Assembly: GCF_021295335.1 (NCBI RefSeq)
Contig: NZ_JAIWOT010000001.1
Coordinates: 2,526,501 to 2,590,500, forward strand
Origin: Komagataeibacter sp. FNDCF1
Lineage (GTDB): Bacteria; Pseudomonadota; Alphaproteobacteria; Acetobacterales; Acetobacteraceae
Length of the DNA: 64,000 nucleotides
Direction of reading: 5' to 3'
The translations under genes were made by a program, and so were the position numbers. Below are positions 26,738-36,041 of the stretch, piece after piece (position 1 is the stretch's first letter; every line of letters begins with the position of its first letter). Below the pieces are notes generated by a model. That model did no database searches and was not told the origin of the DNA. It saw only the letters and a list, made by a program, of their open reading frames with translations.

Positions 26738-27442
26738 ATGACCGCCTCCGTGGATGTAAAGGCATCGCCAGAACGGCTTTACGGGCGCCAGCGCGGCCAT
26801 CCGCTGCGCCCCCGCCAGCAGCGGCTTCTGGACCAGACCCTGCCGCGCATGCGGTTCCCCGAGGCGGCGATACCTGACCCGGCTTCAGCTTTTGGCCATG
26901 CACCCCAGCAGATCTGGCTGGAAGTAGGGTTTGGCGGGGGTGAGCATTCGCTGGCCCAGAATGCAGCCAATCCCGATGTCGGCTATATTGCGTGTGAGGT
27001 GTTCGAGAACGGGCTGTGTTCCCTGCTCTCACGCGTTGTGCCCGAAGGGGGGGAAGAAACCGCCCCCGTGCCCGACATGCTGCGGATATGGGATGAGGAT
27101 GCGCGTATGCTGCTGCGTGGCCTGCCCGATGCCTCGATTGACCGGCTGTTCCTCATGTTTCCTGACCCATGGCCCAAGTCACGCCATGCCAAGCGTCGCT
27201 TCGTCCACCCCGAGACGGTAAAGATGGCCGCCCGCATCCTGCGCCCGGGTGCTACCTGGCGTGTGGCAAGTGATGATCCCACCTACCAGGCATGGGTGGA
27301 GGAAGTCATGGGCGCGCAGGACCTGTTCGAGACGGCACCCCCTGCCACCGTCCGCCCCGAAGGCTGGCCCCCGACCCGCTATGAGGCTAAGGCGTTTGCC
27401 GCAGGCCGCAAGCCACTGTACTGGACGTTCATCCGCCGCTGA
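26738..27442 (+). CDS. trmB: tRNA (guanine-N7)-methyltransferase
   Basis: Methylates G46 of tRNA using SAM. The ATG at 26738 (MTASVDVKASPERLYGRQRG) gives 234 residues; the longer frame starts inside the insertion sequence. The SAM motif is LEVGFGGGEHSLAQ, the family motif FLMFPDPWPKSRHAKRRFVH is complete, and the substrate-binding TRYEAK region is at the C-terminus. The IS ends only about 60 bases upstream, so the native trmB promoter may have been displaced from metK-side sequences. Confidence 0.97.
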   Translation: MTASVDVKASPERLYGRQRGHPLRPRQQRLLDQTLPRMRFPEAAIPDPASAFGHAPQQIWLEVGFGGGEHSLAQNAANPDVGYIACEVFENGLCSLLSRVVPEGGEETAPVPDMLRIWDEDARMLLRGLPDASIDRLFLMFPDPWPKSRHAKRRFVHPETVKMAARILRPGATWRVASDDPTYQAWVEEVMGAQDLFETAPPATVRPEGWPPTRYEAKAFAAGRKPLYWTFIRR

Positions 27443-27449
27443 GAGGACA

Positions 27450-27526
27450 AAAGTTTTTGGTGAAGCTTTTTTCAAAAAGCTTCAGGAACGCCGTCTTTTT
27501 GAAAAAAGACGGCGCCCAAAAACTTT
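27450..27526. repeat. Dispersed nested palindrome, copy 3 (reference copy)
   Basis: Best-formed copy. Outer inverted repeat AAGTTTTTGG ... CCAAAAACTT; inside, hairpin one is GAAGCTTTTTTCAAAAAGCTTC and hairpin two is GCCGTC-TTTTTGAAAAAA-GACGGC. Read in the other direction the same element begins AAGTTTTTGGGTGCCGCC. It starts 8 bases after the trmB stop codon and ends 11 bases before the convergent SDR gene's stop, so it can terminate both. Confidence 0.9.
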
Positions 27527-27536
27527 TATCTGCTGA

Positions 27537-28478
27537 CTACGATAGCGACGTGCCGGTCAGCCGTTCGGCCGCCTGCCACAACCGCCGCGCTACCCCCAGG
27601 TCACGCGCGGCGGCGGGGATGAAGGCATCGGCCACATGGCCCCGGCGTTCGCCACGCCCGCTGGGGCCGTAATAGCCACCATCGCGGGCTTCGGGCGCCA
27701 TGGCGGCGAATTCGATCGGCAGCGCGCCATGGGCGGCGGACTGGCCCATCAGCCGGAAGGCCCAGACCGCGCCAAGGCGGGTCATCCTTTCCTGCAGTCC
27801 CTGCTTTGTGGACAGGCGGCTGGTGGAAATATCCGTCATGGCCCAGCCCGGATGGGCGGCGATAGAGTGCAGGTTCCAGTTATGGGTGCGGGCCTGCCGG
27901 TCCAGTTCCAGCGCCAGGATCAGGTCCGCCAGTTTGCTCTGCCGGTAGGCGCGGAACGGCGCGTAGCGCCGCCGGGCCTGCAGGTCATCAAACACGATAT
28001 GGCCATCCAGCGCCGCCAGGCTTGCCACCGTGACCACCCGCCCCCCCTGCGGCGCGGCGCATAGCAGCGGGCGCAGCCGGGCGGTCAGTGCGAACGGGCC
28101 AAGGAAATTGGTGCCGAACTGCAGTTCGAACCCGTCACGCGTTTCCATGCGGCGCGGGGTGCCCATCACGCCCGCATTGTTGACCAGCACGTCCAGCCTG
28201 TCGGTTTCCTGCGCCAGTTCGTGGGCGAAGGTGGCAATGGAGGACAGGCTTGCCACATCCAGCAGCCGGAAGGAGGCCTGTGCCCCCGGCACGTCACCCT
28301 GCAGGCGCACCAGTGCCGCCATGCCCTTTTCGGGGTTGCGGCCCGCCAGCATGACGGTCGCCCCACGGCTGGCAAGGCCCAGCGCGGTCTCGTATCCAAG
28401 GCCGCCGGTCGCCCCCGTTACCAGGGCCAGGCGGCCATCCATGCGGGGAGCCTGCCTGATGGTCCAGTGTCTGGTCAT
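27537..28478 (-). CDS. Short-chain dehydrogenase/reductase
   Basis: 313-residue SDR oxidoreductase. The nucleotide-binding motif is VTGATGGLGYETA, the structural motif NNAGVMG follows, and the catalytic YRQSK (YxxxK) is near residue 180. The size and the arrangement resemble retinol-dehydrogenase-like or WW-oxidoreductase-like SDRs in bacteria, whose substrates are generally unknown. Its start overlaps the stop of the DedA gene by four bases, so the two are translated together. Confidence 0.88.
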   Translation of the reverse strand: MTRHWTIRQAPRMDGRLALVTGATGGLGYETALGLASRGATVMLAGRNPEKGMAALVRLQGDVPGAQASFRLLDVASLSSIATFAHELAQETDRLDVLVNNAGVMGTPRRMETRDGFELQFGTNFLGPFALTARLRPLLCAAPQGGRVVTVASLAALDGHIVFDDLQARRRYAPFRAYRQSKLADLILALELDRQARTHNWNLHSIAAHPGWAMTDISTSRLSTKQGLQERMTRLGAVWAFRLMGQSAAHGALPIEFAAMAPEARDGGYYGPSGRGERRGHVADAFIPAAARDLGVARRLWQAAERLTGTSLS

Positions 28479-29143
28479 GTCTCACCCTCTTGCTGTGATT
28501 GATTCATTTCCTGCCGGGCGGCAGCTTCCACCCTGGCGGTCAGGCGGCGTTCATGCCGACGCAGCAACACGACCCCGCCTACTGCCACCACCCCGCCACA
28601 GGCCGCCAGCGTCATGCCCACCGGCCCGGAAATGCGTGTGATCCTGTGCCCCAGATAATAGGCGGCATAGGCATATCCGCCCGCCCAGGCTATGCCCCCC
28701 AGCGCGTTGTACACGACAAACCGGCCCCATGGCATGCGGTTCGCCCCCGCCAGCAGTGCCACGAACACGCGCAGTATGGCGATGAACCGCCCGAGGCACA
28801 CGACAATTCCGCCATACCGCCTGAACAGGAAGCGACCGGTCTGCAGGCGGGCTGCCGTCAGCCCAACCCTGCGCCCGTGGCGTTCAAGCAGCGGGTAGCC
28901 CAGCCACCGGCCGATCAGGTAACCGAAATTGTCCCCCATGATCGCCCCGATGATGGCGGCCATGGCCACCCATGCGATGTTCATCTTGTGGGTGGTGGCG
29001 CAATACAGGGCGGCGGAGATGAGCAGGGTTTCCGCCGGAAGCGGAATTCCCATGCTTTCCAGCATGATGATGACGCCAATCACACCGTAGCCGTAATGCT
29101 GGAAAAGATGTTCAAGATGCTGGAGCAGCGGATTACCTGTCAC
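28475..29143 (-). CDS. DedA family membrane protein
   Basis: 222-residue inner-membrane protein with the SNARE-associated/DedA fold: several hydrophobic segments, the conserved GVIIMLESMGIPLPAETLL opening, the GDNFGYLIGRWLG segment and the RFIAILRVFVALLAGANRM motif with its critical arginine. Recent work gives DedA proteins a role in recycling undecaprenyl phosphate or other lipids. The C-terminal tail is basic. It precedes and overlaps the SDR gene. Confidence 0.9.
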   Translation of the reverse strand: MTGNPLLQHLEHLFQHYGYGVIGVIIMLESMGIPLPAETLLISAALYCATTHKMNIAWVAMAAIIGAIMGDNFGYLIGRWLGYPLLERHGRRVGLTAARLQTGRFLFRRYGGIVVCLGRFIAILRVFVALLAGANRMPWGRFVVYNALGGIAWAGGYAYAAYYLGHRITRISGPVGMTLAACGGVVAVGGVVLLRRHERRLTARVEAAARQEMNQSQQEGET

Positions 29144-29239
29144 GAAAAAAAGAATTATGTAGGGTACGGACCCAGACCGTGAAACGCGGTTTGTGCAATC
29201 CCGATCCCATTGTCACGCACAAATGGCAGGAGCAGACAC

Positions 29240-31231
29240 ATGACCCAGTCCGATGGCAGCGACAGGCCAGGCCCCGTAACCGCCCCGTATGGCACATGGC
29301 CTTCGCCCGTCAGCGCGGAACTGGTGGCAGGAAAGACGATTTCCCTGTCCGATGTACGGGTGGATGGGCATGATGTCTACTGGGTGGAAGGCCGCCCGGC
29401 CGAAGGGGGCCGCCGCGTGCTGGTGCGCGCCCGGGGTGGACAGGTGGTGGATGTAACGCCTGCCCCCCTTGATGTTGGTACCCGGGTGCATGAATACGGC
29501 GGCGGCGCCTATGCTGTGTGCCGGGGGCGTGTCGTGTTCAGCAACCGGCGTGATGGCAGCGTGTGGCTGGTGGAAGGCGGGCAGTCGCGCTGCCTGTGTG
29601 CTGGTACGGGGCTGCGTTATGCCGACCTGACCTTCAGCCCCGACGGGCGCTTCGTGTTCTGCGTGCGTGAGGACCATCGGGTGGAGGACGGGGAACCGGC
29701 TGCCGCCATTGTCGTGCTGGACTGCACGGATACGACCGACCCGGCCTTCATTACCGGCACGCCGCTGGTGATGGGGCCGGATTTCCTGTCCTCTCCGCGT
29801 CCTTCGCCCGATGGGCGGTACCTGGCCTGGATCGAGTGGGATCACCCCGCCATGCCGTGGGACGGCACGCGCCTGCGCGCGGCTTCCCTGCTGCAGGAAG
29901 GGGATGACCCCCCACGCCTTGCCGCTCCCTGGAGCGTGGCAGGGGAGGACGGCCAGCCGGAATCCGTTATCGAACCGTGCTGGGACCGGGACGGGCATCT
30001 GCTGGCCCTGTCGGATCGCAGCGGGTGGTGGAACCTCTACCGCTTTGATACGACAGGCGCCCCCCCGGCAGCCCTGGCCCCGATGCAGGCCGAGATCGGT
30101 CAGCCACACTGGGTGTTCGGCCTGCGCAGCTATGTGCCGCTGGAAGATGGCAGCATCCTTGCCATGGTCATCAGCGAAGGCGCGGCGCGCATGGTGTCCA
30201 TCCGTGATGGTGTGGCGAACCCGGTTGCACTGGGCCACCCCGCCGCCTGCCCGCTTCCGGTGGAGGGGGCAGGGTTCGCGTGGCTTGATGCCCCACCCGA
30301 TGATGCGGCGGCGGTGGTATGTGGCCAGCCGGGGCAGCCGGTCCATGTGCTGCGCCGTGCGGCGACACTTCCCCTTGCAACAGACGATATTGCCCGCGCC
30401 ACAACGGTCCGCTTCCCCCTGCCGGACGGGAAAGGGACCGGGCACGCCTTTTTCTATGCGCCTGCCAGTGCTCGCTACCGGGGGGCTGCGGGCGAGAAGC
30501 CGCCGCTGGTGGTCATGGCCCATGGCGGCCCCACCGGGCGGGCCAGCACGGCGTTTTCGTTCAAGGTGCAATGGTGGACGTCCCGCGGGTTCGCGGTGGT
30601 TGATGTCAATTATGGTGGTTCCACCGGTTTTGGCCGCTCCTACCGCCAGAGGCTGGAAGGCCAGTGGGGCGTGGTGGATGTGGATGACTGCATTGCCGCC
30701 TGCCGGTACCTGGCTGATGCCGGACGGGTGGACCCGGCCCGCATTGTCATACGTGGCAGCAGTGCGGGCGGGCTTACGGTCCTGCTTGCCCTTGCGCGTT
30801 CGGACCTGTTTGCCGCGGGCACCAGCCTGTATGGCGTGACCGACCTGCGCGCGCTGGCGCGCGATACCCACAAATTCGAATCCCGCTATCTTGATACGCT
30901 GGTCGGTCCCTACCCGGCGGATGAAGCCACCTATCTGGCCCGTTCGCCCATTACCCGGGTGGCGGATATCAGGGCGCCGGTGCTGTTCCTGCAGGGACTG
31001 GACGACACGGTGGTGCCGCCCACGCAGGCGGAGTCCATGGTTGCCGCACTTCGCGCGCAGGGCGTGCCATGCGCGCTGTACGAATTTGCGGGCGAAGGTC
31101 ATGGCTTTCGGCAGGAGACAACCATCCGCCAGGCATGGGAACTGGAACTGGCTTTCTACCAGCAGGTTCTTAAGATGCCGGTCGCGCCCGCGCTCAAGGT
31201 TGAACTGACGGTGGATGCGCCTGTGGCGTAA
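29240..31231 (+). CDS. S9 family prolyl oligopeptidase-like peptidase
   Basis: 663 residues from the ATG at 29240, which has AGGAG eight bases upstream; an earlier in-frame GTG lacks this. The N-terminal half is a beta-propeller-like region (segments such as DLTFSPDGRFVFCVRED). The C-terminal alpha/beta hydrolase has GGSTGFGRSYRQRL, the nucleophile elbow GSSAGG (Ser near 508), Asp in FLQGLDDTVVPP and His in GEGHGF. It is most like acylaminoacyl peptidases. No signal peptide is seen, so it is probably cytosolic. Confidence 0.92.
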   Translation: MTQSDGSDRPGPVTAPYGTWPSPVSAELVAGKTISLSDVRVDGHDVYWVEGRPAEGGRRVLVRARGGQVVDVTPAPLDVGTRVHEYGGGAYAVCRGRVVFSNRRDGSVWLVEGGQSRCLCAGTGLRYADLTFSPDGRFVFCVREDHRVEDGEPAAAIVVLDCTDTTDPAFITGTPLVMGPDFLSSPRPSPDGRYLAWIEWDHPAMPWDGTRLRAASLLQEGDDPPRLAAPWSVAGEDGQPESVIEPCWDRDGHLLALSDRSGWWNLYRFDTTGAPPAALAPMQAEIGQPHWVFGLRSYVPLEDGSILAMVISEGAARMVSIRDGVANPVALGHPAACPLPVEGAGFAWLDAPPDDAAAVVCGQPGQPVHVLRRAATLPLATDDIARATTVRFPLPDGKGTGHAFFYAPASARYRGAAGEKPPLVVMAHGGPTGRASTAFSFKVQWWTSRGFAVVDVNYGGSTGFGRSYRQRLEGQWGVVDVDDCIAACRYLADAGRVDPARIVIRGSSAGGLTVLLALARSDLFAAGTSLYGVTDLRALARDTHKFESRYLDTLVGPYPADEATYLARSPITRVADIRAPVLFLQGLDDTVVPPTQAESMVAALRAQGVPCALYEFAGEGHGFRQETTIRQAWELELAFYQQVLKMPVAPALKVELTVDAPVA

Positions 31232-31269
31232 ACCTGAAACATCATTTCAGAGTGCTAAAGAAGGAATAA

Positions 31270-31345
31270 ACGTTTTTGGGTGCCGCCTTTTTTCAAAAAG
31301 GCGGCGTTCATTGAAGCTTTTTTTAAAAAGCTTCACCAAAAACGT
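31270..31345. repeat. Dispersed nested palindrome, copy 4
   Basis: Ends ACGTTTTTGG and CCAAAAACGT; inner hairpins GCCGCCTTTTTT/AAAAAGGCGGC and GAAGCTTTTTTT/AAAAAGCTTC are both intact. It lies between the convergent S9 peptidase and hldE genes, ending 12 bases before the hldE stop codon. Confidence 0.9.
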
Positions 31346-31357
31346 CTGTCCCGTTCA

Positions 31358-32791
31358 TCAGGGGCGTGCGGCTGCCTTGACAAGGGCGGTCGTGGACCGG
31401 CCCGATACGATATCGACCAGCACCACACGCCCGCCACCGGCCTTTACAATATGACCGCCCACCACCTGGTCCTCGCGGTAATCAGCACCCTTGACCAGAA
31501 TATCGGGCATGATGGCGCGGATGGCGTCCAGCGGTGTGTCCTCATCAAACAGTACCACCAGATCAACAGCGCGTAGCGCGCCGATTACGGCGGCGCGTGC
31601 CAGTTCATCCTGAATGGGGCGGCTTTCCCCTTTCAGCCGTCTGACGGAACGGTCCGTATTCAGGGCAACGATCAGCTTGTCCCCCTGTGCCGCCGCTGCC
31701 TGCAGAAGGGAGATATGACCCGGATGCAGCAGGTCGAAGCAGCCATTGGTAAACACGACCCGCATGCCATGATGCCGCCAGTCGCTGGCAATGCTGGCGG
31801 CCTGTTCCAATGTGACAAGTTTGCCCGAATCCTGTGTATCGCGCATGAGTGCGCTACCCAGTTCCGCACGCGAGACCGTGGCCGTGCCCAGCTTGCCGAC
31901 CGAGATCGAGGCCGCCGTGCCGGCAATGGTCACCGCCGTTTCGACCGGCTGGCCGGCGGACAGGATGGTGGCCAGCGTCGCCACCACGGTATCCCCTGCC
32001 CCCGATACGTCAAACACCTCGGCAGCCCTTGCCCGGACATGGGTTACGCGCCCGTCCGTCTGCCACAGGGTCATGCCTTCATCCGACCGGGTGACCAGCA
32101 CATTGCCGCCAAACTGGGCGCTGGCGGCCTGTGCCGCCGCCGCCACCTGCGCATCCGTGTCCAGCGGCAGGCCGGTGGCACGCGCCATTTCGTGGCGGTT
32201 GGGCGTGATCAGGCTTGCGCCACGATAGGCGGCAAATGAACTGCGCTTGGGGTCGACAATGACTGGGATGCCACGGGCATGGGCGCGCGCAAAAATCGCT
32301 GCCAGCATGGCATCATTCAGCACACCCTTCCCATAATCCGAGCAGACCACGATATCGGCGCGGTCAATGGCAGCATGGACCTGCTCCACCAGCCGGGTTG
32401 TAATGGCCGGGTCGAGCGGTGTGGTGTCCTCGTTATCAATCCGCACGATCTGCTGGCGGCCGCTCATCACACGGGTCTTGGTAATGGTGGGGCGGCTGGC
32501 ATCCGTGACCAGCCCGTCCGTGCTGATGTGCTCCCAGCGCCCCAGCGTGCGGATCAGTTCAGGCGCGAATTCATCAGCCCCCACCAGACCGGTCAACAGC
32601 ACGCATGCGCCCAGGGCTGCGGCATTTGTTGCGACATTGGCAGCCCCGCCCGCAACGGTGGTGAGTTTTTCATGCAGCACGACGGGAATGGGTGCTTCGG
32701 GCGAAATGCGGCTGACAGTGCCAGAAATGTACCGGTCCAGCATCACATCACCAATCACGGCGATGGTCCCGAACTGCATGTTGTCAATCAT
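31358..32791 (-). CDS. hldE: Bifunctional heptose-7-phosphate kinase / heptose-1-phosphate adenylyltransferase
   Basis: Two-domain enzyme making ADP-heptose for the LPS inner core. The start at 32791 (MIDNMQFGTIAVIGDVMLDR) gives 477 residues, the length of E. coli HldE; a longer frame adds 45 unlikely residues. The N-terminal PfkB/ribokinase domain shows VAGGAANVATNAAALG and the anion-hole motif VSGAGDTVVA. The C-terminal cytidylyltransferase-like domain shows FTNGCFDLLHPGHISLL with HPGH. Dispersed palindrome copies lie on both sides. Confidence 0.96.
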   Translation of the reverse strand: MIDNMQFGTIAVIGDVMLDRYISGTVSRISPEAPIPVVLHEKLTTVAGGAANVATNAAALGACVLLTGLVGADEFAPELIRTLGRWEHISTDGLVTDASRPTITKTRVMSGRQQIVRIDNEDTTPLDPAITTRLVEQVHAAIDRADIVVCSDYGKGVLNDAMLAAIFARAHARGIPVIVDPKRSSFAAYRGASLITPNRHEMARATGLPLDTDAQVAAAAQAASAQFGGNVLVTRSDEGMTLWQTDGRVTHVRARAAEVFDVSGAGDTVVATLATILSAGQPVETAVTIAGTAASISVGKLGTATVSRAELGSALMRDTQDSGKLVTLEQAASIASDWRHHGMRVVFTNGCFDLLHPGHISLLQAAAAQGDKLIVALNTDRSVRRLKGESRPIQDELARAAVIGALRAVDLVVLFDEDTPLDAIRAIMPDILVKGADYREDQVVGGHIVKAGGGRVVLVDIVSGRSTTALVKAAARP

Positions 32792-32967
32792 GACCTGTCC
32801 ATCATTCCCGTGGCTGCCAGCCGCATCCTGATCAGGGGCGCGGCATTGCGCAACCCCCTGCCCGGCCAGTAACCGGTCCACATGAAGAAAGCTTTCCCGA
32901 TCTGTAATCAGGAAAGCTTCCATCAAGGCGTCAGGACCGAACCCTGGAGACCAGTTTCAAAATAAAG

Positions 32968-33045
32968 AAGTTTCTGGGTGCCGCCTTTTTTCAAAAAGGC
33001 GGCGTTCTTTGAAGCTTTTTGGGAAAAAGCTTCACCAAAAACTTT
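32968..33045. repeat. Dispersed nested palindrome, copy 5
   Basis: Ends AAGTTTCTGG and CCAAAAACTT; hairpins GCCGCCTTTTTT/AAAAAGGCGGC and GAAGCTTTTT/AAAAAGCTTC are intact. It lies 21 bases beyond the stop codon of the sugar porter gene and upstream of hldE on the same strand. Confidence 0.9.
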
Positions 33046-33066
33046 TATTATTTTTCAAACAGTCTC

Positions 33067-34545
33067 TTACTCTTCTTCTTCCACGATGGCGGTGTTGCCG
33101 CGCGTGGGGCGGAAGCGGCCTTCACGCAGCGCTTCCTCGATATCCTCCAGCGAGGCACCACGCGTTTCCGGCACCATGAAATACACGAACAGCACCGACA
33201 GCAGGTTCACGCCCGCATAGAACCACATGGTCCCGCCCAGCGTGATCTTGGTCACCAGCGTCAGCGCCGTGCTGGTCACCAGCAGGTCACTGCCCCACAG
33301 CATGGCCGAATGCAGGCTGGTGGCGTTGCCACGCATGGAAAGCGGGAACATTTCCGCCCCCAGCAGCCAGCCCACGACCTGGATACCGCCCGCGTTGAAC
33401 ACCATGAACAGCAGCATGAACGCGATGATCAGCCAGCTGCCCGGACTGCCCGGCTGCGGATGCACCAGGAACATGATGCCAAGCCCGATCAGGCTGAGCA
33501 CGCTGCCCGGCCCCATGACCAGCACCAGACGGCGGCGACCGATCCGGTCCACGATGTTCGAGCCCAGCACGGTCATGACCAGATAGATGATGGAGATGCC
33601 GATGCTGGCCATCAGCGCCGAGGAACTGCCAAACCCCGCATCCGACAGGAAGGTGGGGGCGTAGTAGATCATCATTTCCAGCCCGCCCGCCTGCGTGAAG
33701 AAGGCGACGCCCAGGGCCGCGACCAGCGCCGGGCGCACCCAGGGCTGGCGGATGCCGCGCCAGCCGATGTCGCGCGGGTCGGTTTCCTCGTTGGCATTGG
33801 CGTGGATGCGGCGCATCTCGCGGCGGATGTCGCGCTCGGAGGTGCGGATGCGCTGCAGCTGTTCCAGTGCGGAATCAAGGCTTTCATGTTCCGCCGCCCA
33901 GCGCGGGCTCTTGGGCAGGAAGAACATGGAGATGAACACCACCGCCGCCGGGATGGCCGCAATGGCCACCATCGGCCGCCAGCCCCACGCATCACGCGCG
34001 GCAAAGCCGATGATGTTGGCGGCAAAGATGCCGATGCCGATGGCGATGTTGAACATCGTCACCATGTGACCGCGCTTGTGCGCGGGCGCCAGTTCGGAAA
34101 TGTACATCGGCACTACCTGCGTGGAGCCACCCACCGCAAGCCCGAGGAACACGCGTGAGACGATAAGCGTGTAGACCCCGGGCGAGAAGGCGCAGGCCAG
34201 CGCGCCCAGCACGAAGATCGCGGTCACGATCATGATGGATTTGCGCCGCCCGAAATGTTCGGACATCCAGCCGGTCAGCAGCGAACCCATGACCGCGCCC
34301 GCCAGGATGGCGGAGGCCACCATTTCCTGCAGGAAGCTGCTCAGGTGGAAATCGCGGGTAATGAGCAGCAGCGCGCCTGAGACAATGCCGGTATCGTAAC
34401 CATAGAGGCCGCCGCATATGGCGGCCACGATGGCTGCGAGCCACAGGGTCTTGCGGGCATTGGGGGCAATGTCGATCTGGGACAGGTCGGGTAACGGCTC
34501 GGTCTGCTGCTGGTCTGCTCGGGCGGCTGGTGCTTGGGTGTTCAT
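33067..34545 (-). CDS. Sugar porter family MFS transporter
   Basis: 492 residues, twelve predicted membrane helices. Sugar porter signatures are GGLYGYDTGIVSGALLL, GWMSEHFGRRKS, SRVFLGLAVGG, the PKSPRW motif after helix 6, and PETRGASLEDIEEAL after helix 12. It is of the GalP/AraE/XylE type, probably a proton symporter for a hexose or pentose. An acidic C-terminal end (VEEEE) is unusual. A second, clearly diverged porter of the same family is at 39280. A palindromic element lies 21 bases after the stop. Confidence 0.93.
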   Translation of the reverse strand: MNTQAPAARADQQQTEPLPDLSQIDIAPNARKTLWLAAIVAAICGGLYGYDTGIVSGALLLITRDFHLSSFLQEMVASAILAGAVMGSLLTGWMSEHFGRRKSIMIVTAIFVLGALACAFSPGVYTLIVSRVFLGLAVGGSTQVVPMYISELAPAHKRGHMVTMFNIAIGIGIFAANIIGFAARDAWGWRPMVAIAAIPAAVVFISMFFLPKSPRWAAEHESLDSALEQLQRIRTSERDIRREMRRIHANANEETDPRDIGWRGIRQPWVRPALVAALGVAFFTQAGGLEMMIYYAPTFLSDAGFGSSSALMASIGISIIYLVMTVLGSNIVDRIGRRRLVLVMGPGSVLSLIGLGIMFLVHPQPGSPGSWLIIAFMLLFMVFNAGGIQVVGWLLGAEMFPLSMRGNATSLHSAMLWGSDLLVTSTALTLVTKITLGGTMWFYAGVNLLSVLFVYFMVPETRGASLEDIEEALREGRFRPTRGNTAIVEEEE

Positions 34546-34601
34546 GCGGGGCCTTTTCCTTTCTTGTTGGTTATAATCCGTGCCCCGCCGGTTGGTTCCC
34601 G

Positions 34602-36035
34602 CTACGGGGTAGCGGTACCGGGCCGCAGGGCAAGGGCCGACTTCATGCTGGCGATCTGGCGCATGGCGTCGTGCAGGCCGGACCAGTCATCCGCCGTGGC
34701 AATGGGCTGCCACAGTGCTTCCACTGTCTCCACCGGCATCCCAAGCGGCAGCACACCACGGAAATACGGGTGTGACAGGTCAATGCCGGGTGCCGGTTCA
34801 TGCTGCATGATCCCGTCCTGCAGCGTCCTGAAACCATCCTGCACATAGAAGTCGGCACGTGGTCCTGACAGGGCACGTTTCTGGCTCTTGGGGCCACCAT
34901 ACCAGTCAAAAAACGGAAATTCAAACCCAATCTGGCTTTCTTCCATGAAAGAAAACAGATCTGTGCGCAGGCTGCGTGAGGATTTTCTTGAAATCTCTTT
35001 CAGGCCAAGCCGGTGGATCACTGAAATATCAAGAAAACGTTCATAACGTTCCCAGAAATCATCAAATATACTTTGGATTTTCTCAAGGGAGGAAAGGGAG
35101 ATCAGACATTCCCCTAGCCGGGCCACGTTCCACATCATCGCCTCGGGCTGGCGGCCATAGGCATACAGGCCGGAATGGTCGAAATAGGCGGCGGTGAACG
35201 TGGGATTGAAGGTGGGCAGGAAGCGCCACGGCCCGTAATCGAAGCTCTCGCCGGTCAGGTTGATGTTGTCGGTGTTGAGCACCCCGTGCACAAAGCCCGC
35301 CGCCATCCACTGCGCCGTCATTTCCGCAATGCGGGTGGTGGCGGCATCGTACAGGGCTGCGGCGGGATCGGTCTCGTTGGCCAGGTGGGGGTAGTAGGTC
35401 TCGATCACATAGGTCACCAGATGCTTCAGGCTGGCGCTGTCCTGCAGGGCCACCAAGCGCTGGAAGGTGCCGATGCGGATGTGGGAATGGCTCAGCCGTG
35501 CCAGCACGCATGACCGCGTGGGAGAGGGTTCGTCGCGCCGGTGCAGGTCCTCCCCGGTTTCGATCACGCTCAGCGTGCGTGACGTGCGCACGCCCAGCGC
35601 GTCCAGCCGTTCGCTGGCCAGCATCTCGCGCACGCCACCCTTGAGCGTCAGCCGTCCATCCCCGCCGCGTGACCACGGCGTGGTGCCGCTGCCCTTGGTC
35701 CCGATATCCAGCAGGCGTCCGTCCACCGCATCCACAAGCTGGGCGAACAGGAAGCCGCGTCCGTCCCCCAGGTCGGGATTGTACGCGCGGAACTGGTGGC
35801 CATGGTAGCGCAGCGCCAGCGGCCGGGGCAGCGAGCCGGGCAGCGGGTCGAAATGGCCGAAATGGCGGATCCATTCGGCATCATCCAGCGTGTCGAGTCC
35901 GATGCGTGGCGAGACGTCATCATTACGGTAGCGCAGGATATGGGCAGGAAAGCGGGCGGCCTGCACCACGTCATAGAATTCATCCCCCAGCCGGCTGTGA
36001 TGGGTGGCGGGTCGGTAGTGATTGGAAAATGGCAT
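34602..36035 (-). CDS. selO: Protein adenylyltransferase SelO (YdiU) family
   Basis: Pseudokinase-fold protein that transfers AMP to target proteins and is linked to oxidative stress. It has 477 residues, near the E. coli length. Family features are LALRYHGHQFRAYNPDLGDG, LDIGTKGSGTTPWSRGGDGR (nucleotide-binding Lys and Arg), REMLASERLDALGV, and the metal-binding NTDNINLTGESFDYGPW. All appear intact. It lies 6 bases downstream of the CoA hydrolase-like gene, so the two are likely co-transcribed. Confidence 0.93.
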   Translation of the reverse strand: MPFSNHYRPATHHSRLGDEFYDVVQAARFPAHILRYRNDDVSPRIGLDTLDDAEWIRHFGHFDPLPGSLPRPLALRYHGHQFRAYNPDLGDGRGFLFAQLVDAVDGRLLDIGTKGSGTTPWSRGGDGRLTLKGGVREMLASERLDALGVRTSRTLSVIETGEDLHRRDEPSPTRSCVLARLSHSHIRIGTFQRLVALQDSASLKHLVTYVIETYYPHLANETDPAAALYDAATTRIAEMTAQWMAAGFVHGVLNTDNINLTGESFDYGPWRFLPTFNPTFTAAYFDHSGLYAYGRQPEAMMWNVARLGECLISLSSLEKIQSIFDDFWERYERFLDISVIHRLGLKEISRKSSRSLRTDLFSFMEESQIGFEFPFFDWYGGPKSQKRALSGPRADFYVQDGFRTLQDGIMQHEPAPGIDLSHPYFRGVLPLGMPVETVEALWQPIATADDWSGLHDAMRQIASMKSALALRPGTATP

Positions 36036-36041
36036 TTCTAT

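Noticed and set aside
29213-31102. 629-codon open frame antisense to the S9 peptidase gene
   Set aside because: A shadow of a well-supported gene; composition is not protein-like and there is no ribosome site.
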